64,000 nucleotides of DNA from Nitrospirota bacterium (GTDB lineage: Bacteria; Nitrospirota; Thermodesulfovibrionia; UBA6902), in NCBI GenBank assembly GCA_016213945.1, contig JACQZF010000039.1, forward strand, positions 1 through 64,000, written 5' to 3'. Both the position numbers and the translations under genes were made by a program. Below the pieces are notes generated by a model that saw only the letters and a program-made list of their open reading frames with translations, did no database searches and had not been told where the DNA came from. This document shows, piece after piece, positions 9,136-17,640 of this stretch. How positions within the stretch are numbered: the stretch's first letter is position 1; the number at the start of each line of letters is the position of its first letter.

Positions 9136-10637
9136 AGATAAAAGATCACAATGAACTATTTCAGGAGCAGGAATATATCGACCAGTTTGAGAGGAAGAAG
9201 GAGTTTGAAAACTGTCCCACGGCTGAGGAAGTGCAGCGCATTGCGGAATGGACCAGGACAGCGGAGTACAGGGAATTAAATTTCAAAAGGCAGAACATAA
9301 AGATCAATCCTGCAAAGGCATGTCAGCCTCTGGGCGCGGTATTCTGCGCCTCGGGTTTTGAAGGGACACTGCCCTTTGTGCAGGGAGCGCAGGGGTGTGT
9401 AGCTTATTTCAGGAGCCATCTGAGCAGGCACTTTAAAGAGCCGATGACAGCCGTATCCACTTCCATGACTGAAGACGCCGCGGTATTCGGAGGATTGAAC
9501 AACATGCTCGAAGGATTAGAAAACGCCTACACTCTTTATCATCCGAAGATGCTTGCGGTCTGCACCACATGTATGGCAGAGGTGATCGGCGATGACCTGA
9601 ATGCATACATACGGACGGCGCGGGAAAAAGGGGTTATCCCTCAGGAATTGCCGGTCCCCTTTGCGCACACTCCGAGTTTTGTCGGCTCGAATATCACGGG
9701 ATACGACAATATGATGAAGGGCATACTCACTGCTGTTACAGCAGGCAGGAAAGGCGAGCCGAACGGAAAGATAAATATCATCCCCGGCTTTGATACATAT
9801 ACGGGAAACTACCGGGAAATGAAAAGGCTTCTCGACATAATGGAAGTTAAGCATACGATACTTGCAGACGTGAGCGATATTTACGATTCTCCCAATTCCG
9901 GGGAATATAAATTGTATCCGGGCGGCACGCCGCTTGCGGATGCGGCGGATTCGATCAATGCTTTGGCAACCATTGCGCTCCAGAAATATTCGACTTCAAA
10001 GACCATGGACTACATCGGTAAAGAGTGGAGTCAGAGTGCAGTAGCGCTTCCACCAATAGGCATAAAGAATACGGACAGGTTTTTTGAAGAGTTAAGCAAA
10101 ATTACAGGCAAGCCGGTCCCGCAGGAAATTGAGAACGAAAGGGGACGCGCAGTGGATGCGATGATAGACTCGCATCCATACGTTCACGGGAAGAGATTTG
10201 CCCTTGTAGGCGACCCTGACCTGCTTCTTGGCTTGATAAGTTTCTTATTGGAGATGGGCGGGATACCTGTTCATGTCGTCTGCACAAACGGTGATAAAAA
10301 ATTCCTGGAAGACGCCGAAGCCATCCTGAGTGAAAGCCCGTTTGGTCGGGAAGGCAAAGTTTATACCGGCAAAGATATGTGGCATCTGCGGTCATTGATG
10401 TTTACGGAGCCTGTGGATTTTCTCATCGGCAATTCATATGCGAAGTTTCTCTGGCGTGATACCGGGATCCCTCTTATCAGGCTTGGGTTCCCGCTGTTTG
10501 ACAGGCACCACCTCCACAGATATCCGATCATCGGCTATCAGGGAGCGCTGAATCTGGTGGGCCTGATTGTCAATACGGTGCTTGATGAAATGGACAGAAA
10601 GACGATGAACACAACGAGCTTTGATGTGATACGGTAA
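9132..10637 (+). CDS. nifK: nitrogenase molybdenum-iron protein beta chain
   Basis: Beta subunit of dinitrogenase, completing the P-cluster. The three P-cluster cysteines are visible ([17 protein letters not shown] and [11 protein letters not shown]). The start is placed at the ATG that overlaps the nifD stop, because GGAGGAAG lies just before it; an earlier in-frame start at 9108 would lie deep in nifD and lacks such a site. The product is 501 residues. Confidence 0.98.
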   Translation: MKIKDHNELFQEQEYIDQFERKKEFENCPTAEEVQRIAEWTRTAEYRELNFKRQNIKINPAKACQPLGAVFCASGFEGTLPFVQGAQGCVAYFRSHLSRHFKEPMTAVSTSMTEDAAVFGGLNNMLEGLENAYTLYHPKMLAVCTTCMAEVIGDDLNAYIRTAREKGVIPQELPVPFAHTPSFVGSNITGYDNMMKGILTAVTAGRKGEPNGKINIIPGFDTYTGNYREMKRLLDIMEVKHTILADVSDIYDSPNSGEYKLYPGGTPLADAADSINALATIALQKYSTSKTMDYIGKEWSQSAVALPPIGIKNTDRFFEELSKITGKPVPQEIENERGRAVDAMIDSHPYVHGKRFALVGDPDLLLGLISFLLEMGGIPVHVVCTNGDKKFLEDAEAILSESPFGREGKVYTGKDMWHLRSLMFTEPVDFLIGNSYAKFLWRDTGIPLIRLGFPLFDRHHLHRYPIIGYQGALNLVGLIVNTVLDEMDRKTMNTTSFDVIR

Positions 10638-10647
10638 GAGGAAATTA

Positions 10648-10804
10648 TCTGCAGATTACACAGATTGAGCAGATTTATTTGTCATACCCGCGAAGGCGGG
10701 TATCCAGAAGTTTAAGGACTGTATTCCCGATCAGGTCGGGAATGACGCCATGCAGTGTACCCAGTAAATCTATTTTAAATCTGTGTCATCTGCGAAATCT
10801 GCGG
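10648..10804 (+). repeat. nested repeats between nifK and nifEN
   Basis: An outer inverted repeat (CTGCAGATTACACAGATT... / AATCTGTGTCATCTGCGAAATCTGCGG) encloses a second palindromic element at 10681-10746 (GTCATACCCGCG...GGGAATGAC). This looks like one mobile repeat inserted into another. Confidence 0.75.
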
Positions 10805-10829
10805 AAAAAGAAAAATTAGAGGTTGTGTG

Positions 10830-13682
10830 ATGTTGACCAACATAGACAAATTAACACATAGTGGATGTGAGCGGGAGCAGAAGGACAAGGTCTGCCGCTT
10901 GCGCGGAGGAGAGTCCTGCGCCTTTGACGGCGCGATGATCGTGCTCCAGCCCATTGCGGATGCGGCGCACATCGTTCACGGCCCGATTGCATGCTGCGGG
11001 AATTCATGGGAAGGACGGGGAACGTTGTCCTCGACCGGCAATTTGCACAGAATGGGTTTTACAACAGACATAAACGAAATGGACATTGTCTATGGCTCTG
11101 AGAAAAAGCTGCACAAGGCCATCGTTCAGACTTATGAAAAGGTAAGGCCGAAAGCGATATTTGTCTATGCAACATGCGTAAGCGGATTGATCGGCGAGGA
11201 CATTGAATCCGTATGTAAAAAGGCTGAGAGTGAATTGGGCGTCCGCGTCATTCCGGTGAACGCGCCCGGCTTTGTCGGACCGAAGAATCTTGGAAACAGA
11301 ATAGCAGGCGAGGTATTGCTTGATCATGTGATAGGGGCGGGGGAAATGCCTAAAAATCCCCCCGTACCCCCCTTTGTTAAAGGGGGGACCTCTCACATTT
11401 CCCCTTTGAAAAAGGGGGATGAAGGGGGATTTATAAATTTAATTGGTGAATACAATATTGCCGGCGACCTGTGGCTTGTCGAACCGGTCTTGAAGGCTGC
11501 CGGGATACGGATCCTCTCAAGGATCACAGGCGATTCGACTTTTGAAGAAATAACATACGCACACCGGGCAAAGCTGAATGTAGTTGTTTGCAGCCGTGCG
11601 CTGATCAATGTCGCAAAAGAAATGGAGAAGCGATACGGCATTCCTTATATTGAAGTTTCGTTTTTCGGAAAGACGGAGATGTCAAAGGCGTTGAGGCGAA
11701 TAGCCCAAAAAGTGCAGAAGTCAGAAGTCAGAAGTCAGAAGTCGGAAGCAGCCCCAGGCTTCAGCCTGCAAGACAGCGTTGAGGCTATTATTATAAGAGA
11801 AGAAAAACAGCTTGCTAAAAAGCTTAAAGCATATTCTCACCTGAAAGGTAAAAAGGCGGTGCTCTACACCGGTGGGGTGAAGAGCTGGTCATTTATCTCC
11901 GCGCTTCTTGACTTGGGGATTGAGATAGTTGCTGTCGGAACAAAGAAGAGCACGTTTGAAGATGAGGAGAAGATGAAAGATATCCTTGGCGAGGATGCGC
12001 TGCTTGTTGAAGATGTGACGCCGAAAAATCTGTTGAAGCTGATGAAGGAGAAGAATGCCGACATTCTTGTGGCAGGCGGAAGAAATCAGTATCTCGCTAT
12101 AAAGGAAGGTTTCCCGTTTATAGACATAAATCAGGAAAGGCATACAGCGTATGCTGGCTATGAAGGGCTGGTTAATTTAGCGGAGCAGATAAGCAACAGC
12201 GTCCGGTTTTATGAAGAGCATGAGTCATATGTGTCTTATAAGACTTATGCCGCACAACGCCCGGAAAAGAGTGTGGTTATTAACCCCCTCAAACATTCCC
12301 AGGCCATCGGCGCTGCGATTGCGTTTCAGGGGATCAATAATTCAATCCCGGTCATTCATGGGGCGCAGGGCTGCACGTTTTTGGGAAAAGTGCTTTTGAC
12401 AAAACATTTCAGGGAACCGATTGCGCTGCAAAGCACAAAGCTGTTTACTGAAGACGTGGTGATGGGCAGTGATGAAAATCTTGCTAAGACCATAGAGGGA
12501 ATTATAGAGAAAAACAACTCCGATGTTATCGGAGTTCTGACTTCAGGACTTTCGGAGGTAAAGGGAGATGACGTGAAGAAAGCTGTCAGCAGTCAGCGAT
12601 CAGCAGTCAGCGATCAAAACAAAGAATGTTTCATGGTCCATGTCTCAACTCCTGATTATGAAGGCGGACTTGAGACCGGGTATGCGAATGCAGTGGAGGC
12701 AGTCATTGAGTCAATAATTTCTAATAGGGAAGCCACAAAATTTATCATTCCCGCTTGTCGGGAATCTTCTTTTAAGAATGATCCCGGACAAGCCGGGATG
12801 ACAGAACAGAAATGTTCATATGTCCGCACTAATCGCCTTATCAACGTCCTTGCCGGCTCACATCTTACACCTGCTGATTTTACCGAGCTAAGGGAAATTA
12901 TTGAAGCATTCGGGCTCAGGCCGGTGATACTTCCCGACCTCTCCGCGCTTGACGGCAGCAGGCAGGGGCTTTCCGCGCTTGCAATCGGCGGCACAAAAGT
13001 AGACGATATAAGGTGGATGTCACAGTCTGCATTCACCTTTGCCATTGGCGCAAGCATGGGGTCTTCTGCAAAGCTTTTGCATGAAAAGTTCGGCATTGAA
13101 TATTCGGTAATTGAAAGCTTGTCGGGGTTGAATGATACGGACACCTTTATACAGACACTTTCATTTCTTAGCGGCGCTCCGGTCCCTGCCAGATATGAAC
13201 GGCAGAGGAGAATCCTGATTGACGGGATGAGGGATGCGCATTTTTATTTCGGAAGCAAAAAGATTTGTCTTGCCATTGAGCCTGATATGGCGGTCCAGAC
13301 TTCAAGATGGATCAGTGAGATGGGCGCGGAGATAACGCTTGCGGTCATTCCTCAGAACGCAGAGAGCGCAGGGAATATTCTTGCAAAAGAAGTGGTTGTC
13401 TCCGACCTGTTCTCGATAGATGGTGAGTTTGACCTGCTCATTTCAAACTCTCATGCGGAAGACACGGCAAAGAGACTGGGTATTCCGCTTTATCAGATGG
13501 GGTTTCCTGTTTATAAGATCATAGGGAACAGTTCAAAGATCACTATTGGATACAGAGGGACACTTGCGATGATAAATGAAGCGGCTAATCTGCTTTTACT
13601 TGAAAAACATGTATCTGTTTCAAAATCCCCCTTCACCCCCCTTTTACAAAGTGGGGACAAAAAAAGGAGAGTAACGAGATGA
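10830..13682 (+). CDS. nifEN: nitrogenase cofactor scaffold, NifE-NifN fusion
   Basis: Scaffold on which the NifB cofactor is converted to FeMo-co. One 950-residue chain covers NifE (about 1-470) and NifN (about 480-925). NifE signatures are CRLRGGESCAFDG, GPIACCGNSWEGRG, YATCVSGLIGEDIE, the NLIGEYNIAGDLW block, VVVCSRALINVAKEM and LYTGGVKSWS...GTKKST. NifN shows INPLKHSQAIGAA and IHGAQGCTFLGKVLL. Start chosen at ATG 10830 (GTG 10827 is also possible). Four stretches are encoded by genomic repeats (about residues 174-201, 293-307, 584-595, 638-658) and a fifth forms the C-terminal tail. The stop overlaps the next gene (ATGA). NifE and NifN are normally separate genes. Confidence 0.95.
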   Translation: MLTNIDKLTHSGCEREQKDKVCRLRGGESCAFDGAMIVLQPIADAAHIVHGPIACCGNSWEGRGTLSSTGNLHRMGFTTDINEMDIVYGSEKKLHKAIVQTYEKVRPKAIFVYATCVSGLIGEDIESVCKKAESELGVRVIPVNAPGFVGPKNLGNRIAGEVLLDHVIGAGEMPKNPPVPPFVKGGTSHISPLKKGDEGGFINLIGEYNIAGDLWLVEPVLKAAGIRILSRITGDSTFEEITYAHRAKLNVVVCSRALINVAKEMEKRYGIPYIEVSFFGKTEMSKALRRIAQKVQKSEVRSQKSEAAPGFSLQDSVEAIIIREEKQLAKKLKAYSHLKGKKAVLYTGGVKSWSFISALLDLGIEIVAVGTKKSTFEDEEKMKDILGEDALLVEDVTPKNLLKLMKEKNADILVAGGRNQYLAIKEGFPFIDINQERHTAYAGYEGLVNLAEQISNSVRFYEEHESYVSYKTYAAQRPEKSVVINPLKHSQAIGAAIAFQGINNSIPVIHGAQGCTFLGKVLLTKHFREPIALQSTKLFTEDVVMGSDENLAKTIEGIIEKNNSDVIGVLTSGLSEVKGDDVKKAVSSQRSAVSDQNKECFMVHVSTPDYEGGLETGYANAVEAVIESIISNREATKFIIPACRESSFKNDPGQAGMTEQKCSYVRTNRLINVLAGSHLTPADFTELREIIEAFGLRPVILPDLSALDGSRQGLSALAIGGTKVDDIRWMSQSAFTFAIGASMGSSAKLLHEKFGIEYSVIESLSGLNDTDTFIQTLSFLSGAPVPARYERQRRILIDGMRDAHFYFGSKKICLAIEPDMAVQTSRWISEMGAEITLAVIPQNAESAGNILAKEVVVSDLFSIDGEFDLLISNSHAEDTAKRLGIPLYQMGFPVYKIIGNSSKITIGYRGTLAMINEAANLLLLEKHVSVSKSPFTPLLQSGDKKRRVTR
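11353..11432 (+). repeat. CCCC-rich palindromic element in frame in nifEN
   Basis: CCCCCCTTTGTTAAAGGGGGG and CCCCTTTGAAAAAGGGG lie side by side. They encode a Pro/Gly/Lys-rich insert just before the conserved NLIGEYNIAGD block of NifE. Confidence 0.85.
11710..11750 (+). repeat. AGAAGTC tandem repeat in frame in nifEN
   Basis: About five AGAAGTC units encode [10 protein letters not shown] in the variable helix after the conserved LRRIAQ segment of NifE. The same family flanks lptE and lies in thiE. Confidence 0.8.
12581..12614 (+). repeat. TCAGC repeat in frame in nifEN
   Basis: CTGTCAGCAGTCAGCGATCAG units encode AVSSQRSAVSD after the KGDDV motif in the NifN half. Confidence 0.75.
12745..12802 (+). 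repeat. TCATTCCCGCTTGTCGGGA palindrome in frame in nifEN
   Basis: A full copy of the TCATTCCCG...GGGATGAC element. The reading frame gives PACRESSFKNDPGQAGMT in NifN, before TNRLINVLAGSHLTP. Confidence 0.85.
13622..13660 (+). repeat. CCCC-rich element forming the NifEN C-terminus
   Basis: AATCCCCCTTCACCCCCC followed by CTTTTACAAAGTGGGG. It encodes the last non-conserved residues (SKSPFTPLLQSGDK) of NifEN. Confidence 0.7.
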
Positions 13683-14812
13683 AAAATTATAAAGAGAATC
13701 TGAAACAGTTGATGTGGGACACGTCAGGGGCATTCGGCGACATAGGTGTCCTGCTCCCGATAGCCATTGTATTGATCGGCAAGAACGGGTTTAACCCGAC
13801 CGCGTTGTTTCTTGCCGCTGGATTGTTCTATATCCTGTCCGCCTACTACTTCAGGATCACCATGCCTGTTCAACCGCTGAAGGCGATGTCTGCCATAGCG
13901 ATCACCGCCGGGCTTGGTCCTGATGTTATAAATACAGCGGGCGTGATCATCGGGTTTATTTTTCTTGCGCTGACATTTACCGGGCTCAGTGTGAAGATCG
14001 GAAAATTATTTCCTGTTTCAGTAATAAGGGGCATTCAGCTCGGCCTGGGAGTCATGCTGGTGAAGGCCTCAATTACTCTTCTATCGGCAGATCCTGTCAC
14101 GGCAGCAGTCTCCGGCGCTGTCCTCATGGGAGGCATTTACTTCATAAGAATCGTACCGCCTCTTATCCTGCTTATGTTATTCGGGATTGTTATATCCATA
14201 AGCAGGGTACATGGCTTATCAATCGGCCCGGTTGCATTGAGCCCGGTGTTGCCGGGGATGGACAACCTTTGGGTTGCGTTCACGGCGCTGGTCCTTCCGC
14301 AAATAGCGTTATCAATCGGCAACGCGATTGTGGCTGCCGAGGCAACAGGAAAAATGCTCTACGGTAAAAAAGCCGACAGGCTAACTCTTAAGAGTATCCC
14401 CATGAGCATGGGTATGGCAAACATACTGTCCGGCATCATAGGCGGTGTTCCAATGTGCCACGGCTCAGGAGGCATGACCGCGCACGCCAAATTCGGCGCT
14501 ACGAGGGCGATGTCAGGATACATTGTCGGCGGCTTACTGATAACCCTTGCGCTTGTGCTTGGCAAATCAGGGCTTGCCGTAATATCCGCATTCCCCGGCG
14601 GAATATTAGGTGTTTTGCTTTGCTATGTCGGGATACAGCATGCGATGTTTATACGGGACATAATAAATGATAAAGCCGACGTTTTTATTGCGGCATCTAT
14701 TGCTGTGATCAGTTTGATTACCAATAACCTGACTATCGGTTTTCTTGCAGGCATCGGAATTCATTATACCGCCGGGCTTTTTAAAGAGTGCTCGGACTAC
14801 CCGGTATGTTGA
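13679..14812 (+). CDS. MOT1-family molybdate transporter
   Basis: Integral membrane protein of 377 residues with about 10-12 hydrophobic segments. The N-terminal SGAFGDIGVLLPI and the later PMCHGSGGMTAHAKFGA blocks are the two signature regions of MOT1-type high-affinity molybdate transporters, a SulP-related family best known from plants and algae. It starts inside the stop of nifEN (ATGA), so it is co-translated with the Mo-cofactor scaffold, which strongly supports molybdate rather than sulfate as substrate. It replaces the ABC-type ModABC importer usually seen beside nif genes. Confidence 0.85.
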   Translation: MKNYKENLKQLMWDTSGAFGDIGVLLPIAIVLIGKNGFNPTALFLAAGLFYILSAYYFRITMPVQPLKAMSAIAITAGLGPDVINTAGVIIGFIFLALTFTGLSVKIGKLFPVSVIRGIQLGLGVMLVKASITLLSADPVTAAVSGAVLMGGIYFIRIVPPLILLMLFGIVISISRVHGLSIGPVALSPVLPGMDNLWVAFTALVLPQIALSIGNAIVAAEATGKMLYGKKADRLTLKSIPMSMGMANILSGIIGGVPMCHGSGGMTAHAKFGATRAMSGYIVGGLLITLALVLGKSGLAVISAFPGGILGVLLCYVGIQHAMFIRDIINDKADVFIAASIAVISLITNNLTIGFLAGIGIHYTAGLFKECSDYPVC

Positions 14813-14837
14813 AAATACTTTAAAAGGAGGTGGAATC

Positions 14838-15233
14838 ATGAAGGTAGCATTTGCAACAACAGATGGAACAAATGTGGATGAACATTTCGGCAGGGCCGGG
14901 AAGTTTGTAATCTACGAGTTAATGAAGGACGGCTATAAATTTTTAGAGACAAGGAAGTTCGCTGACGGCAGGGATGCGGAGATTGAAGGAACAAAAGATA
15001 TGGGACAGGTCCATGACGACAGGGTGCAGGCCAAAGTGGACAAGCTTGCGGATTGCAAGATTATCTACCTTACGGAAATCGGCGGGCCTTCAGCAGCAAG
15101 ACTTGTGAAAAAAGGGATAATGCCAATAAAGATAAAAGAGACAGCATCCATAGAGGAATCAATGAACGTGCTTCTTGAGACAATAAAGAAATCTCCGCCG
15201 CCGTGGCTGAGAAAGGCGATGAATAGCAATTAG
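14838..15233 (+). CDS. nifX: NifX-family FeMo-cofactor carrier
   Basis: A 131-residue protein of the NifX/NafY/NifB-C-terminal fold that binds and shuttles cofactor precursors (NifB-co or VK-cluster) between NifB, NifEN and NifDK. The N-terminal MKVAFATTDGTNVDEHFGRAGKFVIYE block with its DEHFG motif is diagnostic. The start is set at 14838 because AAAGGAGGTGGAATC precedes it; the frame is open further upstream but that part overlaps the transporter. Since NifB here lacks its own NifX-like domain, this protein is the likely separate partner. Confidence 0.9.
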   Translation: MKVAFATTDGTNVDEHFGRAGKFVIYELMKDGYKFLETRKFADGRDAEIEGTKDMGQVHDDRVQAKVDKLADCKIIYLTEIGGPSAARLVKKGIMPIKIKETASIEESMNVLLETIKKSPPPWLRKAMNSN

Positions 15234-15312
15234 CTGTCAGCGATCAGCGTTCAGCAAGAGACACTTCAAATCATATTTTTACTGAAAGCTATTAGCTGAA
15301 TGCTGATAGCTA
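15231..15312 (+). repeat. TCAGC/GCTGA repeat between nifX and nifI1
   Basis: GCTGTCAGCGATCAGCGTTCAGC on the left is answered by GCTATTAGCTGAATGCTGATAGC on the right. It is the same family as 7621-7692 and covers the nifX stop codon. Confidence 0.75.
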
Positions 15313-15328
15313 AAAAGGAGGAACACAC

Positions 15329-15646
15329 ATGAAAATGATCAGGGCATTTATAAGGCCGGAAAAAGAGCAGGAGGTAGTTTTGGCGTTGGAGGGGGCCGGG
15401 TTTCCGTCGCTCACAAAGATGCCGGTATTCGGAAGAGGAAAACAAAAGGGTCTTCAGGTGGGCCCTGTGCATTATGATGAGCTTCCAAAGACACTCATCA
15501 TGACGGTTGTTGATACTGAGGATGTTGAAAAGGTAGTCAGCATAATTCATGACAAGGCAAAGACAGGTTTCATCGGTGACGGGAAAATATTCGTCAGCCC
15601 TGTCGATGCTGCTTATACAGTAAGGACGGGGGAGGCGGTTTTATGA
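15329..15646 (+). CDS. nifI1: nitrogenase PII-like regulator NifI1
   Basis: A 105-residue PII-superfamily protein of the NifI1 group (GlnB-like 1). Together with NifI2 such proteins bind dinitrogenase and reversibly inhibit it when ammonium is present, in response to 2-oxoglutarate and ATP (known from methanogens). The T-loop region (FGRGKQKGLQVGPVHYDELPK) differs from GlnB/GlnK and lacks the uridylylated YRGxxY arrangement; the C-terminal block [25 protein letters not shown] is typical. It overlaps nifI2 by 4 nt. It lies after nifX, not between nifH and nifD. Confidence 0.9.
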   Translation: MKMIRAFIRPEKEQEVVLALEGAGFPSLTKMPVFGRGKQKGLQVGPVHYDELPKTLIMTVVDTEDVEKVVSIIHDKAKTGFIGDGKIFVSPVDAAYTVRTGEAVL

Positions 15647-16059
15647 AAGAAATTACTGCGATCATAAGGAGAGACAAGCTGCCTGAAACCAAGAAGGCCC
15701 TTGATGAACTGGGATATTCCTCGCTGACGATCCAGAGTGTGGACGGAAGAGGCAAACAAAAGGGCGCGATGTGCGCGGAGATGGATTCTGAAATGCCTGG
15801 GAGTTTCTGCACGACAGTCAAATTAAAACCTACGCCGTCCGCTTACGCGCTTGAGCATACTTTGCCGAAGGTCGCCCTTTATGTGCCGAAGAGGATGCTC
15901 ACGCTGATTGTCCCGGATGATGTTGTGAGCAAGCTTGTGAAATCAATTGTCAAGGTCAACCAGTCAGGAAAGCGCGGAGACGGGAAGATATTTGTCTCAC
16001 CTGTCGAAGGAGCAGTGAGGGTAAGGACGGGTGAGATGGATGGAGAAGCAATTTCGTGA
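15643..16059 (+). CDS. nifI2: nitrogenase PII-like regulator NifI2
   Basis: The 138-residue partner of NifI1, with the longer T-loop and extra segment typical of NifI2 (GRGKQKGAMCAEMDSEMPGS then a YALEHTLPKVALYVPKRML stretch) and the ending KRGDGKIFVSPVEGAVRVRTGE. NifI1 and NifI2 form hetero-oligomers that switch nitrogenase off after ammonium addition. It begins inside the last codons of nifI1. Confidence 0.92.
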   Translation: MKEITAIIRRDKLPETKKALDELGYSSLTIQSVDGRGKQKGAMCAEMDSEMPGSFCTTVKLKPTPSAYALEHTLPKVALYVPKRMLTLIVPDDVVSKLVKSIVKVNQSGKRGDGKIFVSPVEGAVRVRTGEMDGEAIS

Positions 16060-16067
16060 AGAAATGG

Positions 16068-16216
16068 ACCACAGAGGACACAGAGGCACGAAAAATAAAA
16101 ACCGATCTAATCCGCAGATTACGCAGATTCAACAGATTTCATTTAGAGTTAATTTATTAGTCTGTGTAATTTGTGAAATCTGTGGATGATTTTTTCCTAA
16201 GTGTTCTCTGTGGTCA
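16068..16216 (+). repeat. ACCACAGAG repeat upstream of the nif ferredoxin
   Basis: GGACCACAGAGGACACAGAGGCACG at the left end and GTGTTCTCTGTGGTC at the right end enclose an inner inverted pair (AATCCGCAGATTACGCAGATT / AATTTGTGAAATCTGTGGAT). Confidence 0.8.
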
Positions 16217-16237
16217 ATCTTTTATCTGGGAGGAATT

Positions 16238-16513
16238 ATGTCAATTATCGGATACACGCGCGGCGGACAGACATGGACGCCGAGATTTATTGAATCAATC
16301 GATGTGAACAAGTGCATCGGCTGCGGGCGGTGTTACAAAGTTTGCAGCAGGGAGGTGCTTGAGCTGATTGAGAAACCCTTTGAAGGTGAAGACGAATACG
16401 GAGATGATATGGGCAATAAGGTAATGTCCATTGCCCATCCTGAAAACTGCATCGGCTGCGAGGCGTGCTCAAAGATCTGCACAAAGAGATGCCATGTGCA
16501 TGTGGAGTTGTGA
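16238..16513 (+). CDS. fdxB: nif-specific ferredoxin III (FdxB type)
   Basis: A 91-residue 2[4Fe-4S] ferredoxin of the nif-associated FdxB group. The N-terminal TRGGQTWTPRFIESID is specific to the group, followed by cluster motif one (CIGCGRCYKVC) and motif two (CIGCEACSKICTKRC), with the extended spacing of this family. It probably supplies electrons for nitrogenase or for NifB-dependent cofactor synthesis. It has its own GGGAGGA ribosome site after a repeat-filled gap. Confidence 0.92.
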   Translation: MSIIGYTRGGQTWTPRFIESIDVNKCIGCGRCYKVCSREVLELIEKPFEGEDEYGDDMGNKVMSIAHPENCIGCEACSKICTKRCHVHVEL

Positions 16514-16546
16514 TCAAATAACTCGCCATGCAAATATTTGAGTTCC

Positions 16547-16570
16547 GTCATTCCGGCTTGTCCGGAATCT
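16547..16570 (+). repeat. half copy of the GTCATTCCGGCTTGTCCGGAATC element
   Basis: Only one arm of the palindromic element is present, in the nifB upstream region. Confidence 0.6.
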
Positions 16571-16602
16571 TTCCGCACAAGCTTCCCCGCTAAAATGAAA
16601 CT

Positions 16603-16632
16603 ACAAGATTGAACCATCAGAAACATAATTGT
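16603..16632 (+). promoter_or_regulatory. ACA-N4-TGT upstream elements of nifB
   Basis: A perfect ACATAATTGT at 16623-16632 within AACATAATTGTA, and a weaker ACAAGATTGA 20 bp upstream. The perfect site begins 67 bp upstream of the -24 box. Confidence 0.65.
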
Positions 16633-16689
16633 AATAGTTTCACGCCTTATTAATTTCCCCAAACAAACATTATCAACAAGTTAACGGAT

Positions 16690-16705
16690 TGGCATGTCTA
16701 TTGCT
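16690..16705 (+). promoter_or_regulatory. sigma54 promoter of nifB
   Basis: TGGCATGTCTATTGCT: GG-N10-GC spacing fits the -24/-12 consensus. Confidence 0.85.
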
Positions 16706-16743
16706 CAATAATTGAAAAGACTTTAATGAAAGTGAGGTCCGCA

Positions 16744-17640
16744 ATGAAAACAATTCTTAAGCACAGAGACAAAAGCCATATCATAAACACTCACCCGTGT
16801 TTCTCTCATGAGGCGCACAACAGGTTCGGCAGGATACATCTGCCTGTTGCGCCTGCCTGCAACATTCAGTGCAAATACTGCGTCAGGAAATATGACTGCG
16901 CCAATGAATCAAGGCCCGGTATTACGAGCAGGGTGTTGACTCCTTATGAAGCGCTGGAAAGGGTCCGGTCACTTGTTGAAAGGAATGAACGGCTGACTGT
17001 CATAGGTATAGCAGGGCCTGGAGATCCTCTAACAAATGAGGCGACATTTGAGACATTCAGCGCGGTCCATATGGAATATCCCGAACTGACTCTCTGTGTC
17101 TCAACAAACGGGCTTCTGCTTAAGGACAGGCTTGATGATCTTCTCGATGCAGGCGTAAGCAGTCTGACCGTCACTATAAACGCAGTGACCCCCGTGATGG
17201 CTGAAAAGATATATTCATGGGTGTCGTACAAAGGCAGGCTTTACAAAGGAAGGGAAGCTGCCGAATGTTTATTGCACAATCAGTGGGAAGGACTCGGAGC
17301 GGCTGTTGAGGCAGGGCTCCTTGTAAAGGTCAACACTGTTTTCATTCCGGGAATTAATGACGACGAGGTCCCCTTTGCCGCATGGTTTGCCGCGCACAGG
17401 AAAGCGGACCTGATGAATATCATGCCGTTGATACCGAAGGCTGAATTTGAATATTTACACAGGCCGTCTCATGACGCTTTAAACACAATGCGAAGCAAAT
17501 GCAAAAAGCACATTCCCCAGATGACCCATTGCAGGCAATGCAGGGCGGACGCCTGCGGCGAACTTGGAGAGGACAAGGACATGGAACTTGAGGTGCTGAA
17601 TTCGAGGATCGGAGAAGAATATTGTGAAACTGTTAACTGA
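16744..17640 (+). CDS. nifB: FeMo-cofactor biosynthesis protein NifB (short form)
   Basis: Radical SAM enzyme that makes NifB-co, the [8Fe-9S-C] core of the nitrogenase cofactor. The CxxxCxxC motif is in CNIQCKYCVRKYDC; further NifB blocks are HPCFSHEAHNRFGRIHLPVAP, GIAGPGDPL and VNTVFIPGIND. At 298 residues it consists of the SAM domain only, without the C-terminal NifX-like domain of many proteobacterial NifB proteins. Start 16744 is chosen because GTGAGGT precedes it; an in-frame ATG at 16726 has no ribosome site. Confidence 0.95.
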   Translation: MKTILKHRDKSHIINTHPCFSHEAHNRFGRIHLPVAPACNIQCKYCVRKYDCANESRPGITSRVLTPYEALERVRSLVERNERLTVIGIAGPGDPLTNEATFETFSAVHMEYPELTLCVSTNGLLLKDRLDDLLDAGVSSLTVTINAVTPVMAEKIYSWVSYKGRLYKGREAAECLLHNQWEGLGAAVEAGLLVKVNTVFIPGINDDEVPFAAWFAAHRKADLMNIMPLIPKAEFEYLHRPSHDALNTMRSKCKKHIPQMTHCRQCRADACGELGEDKDMELEVLNSRIGEEYCETVN

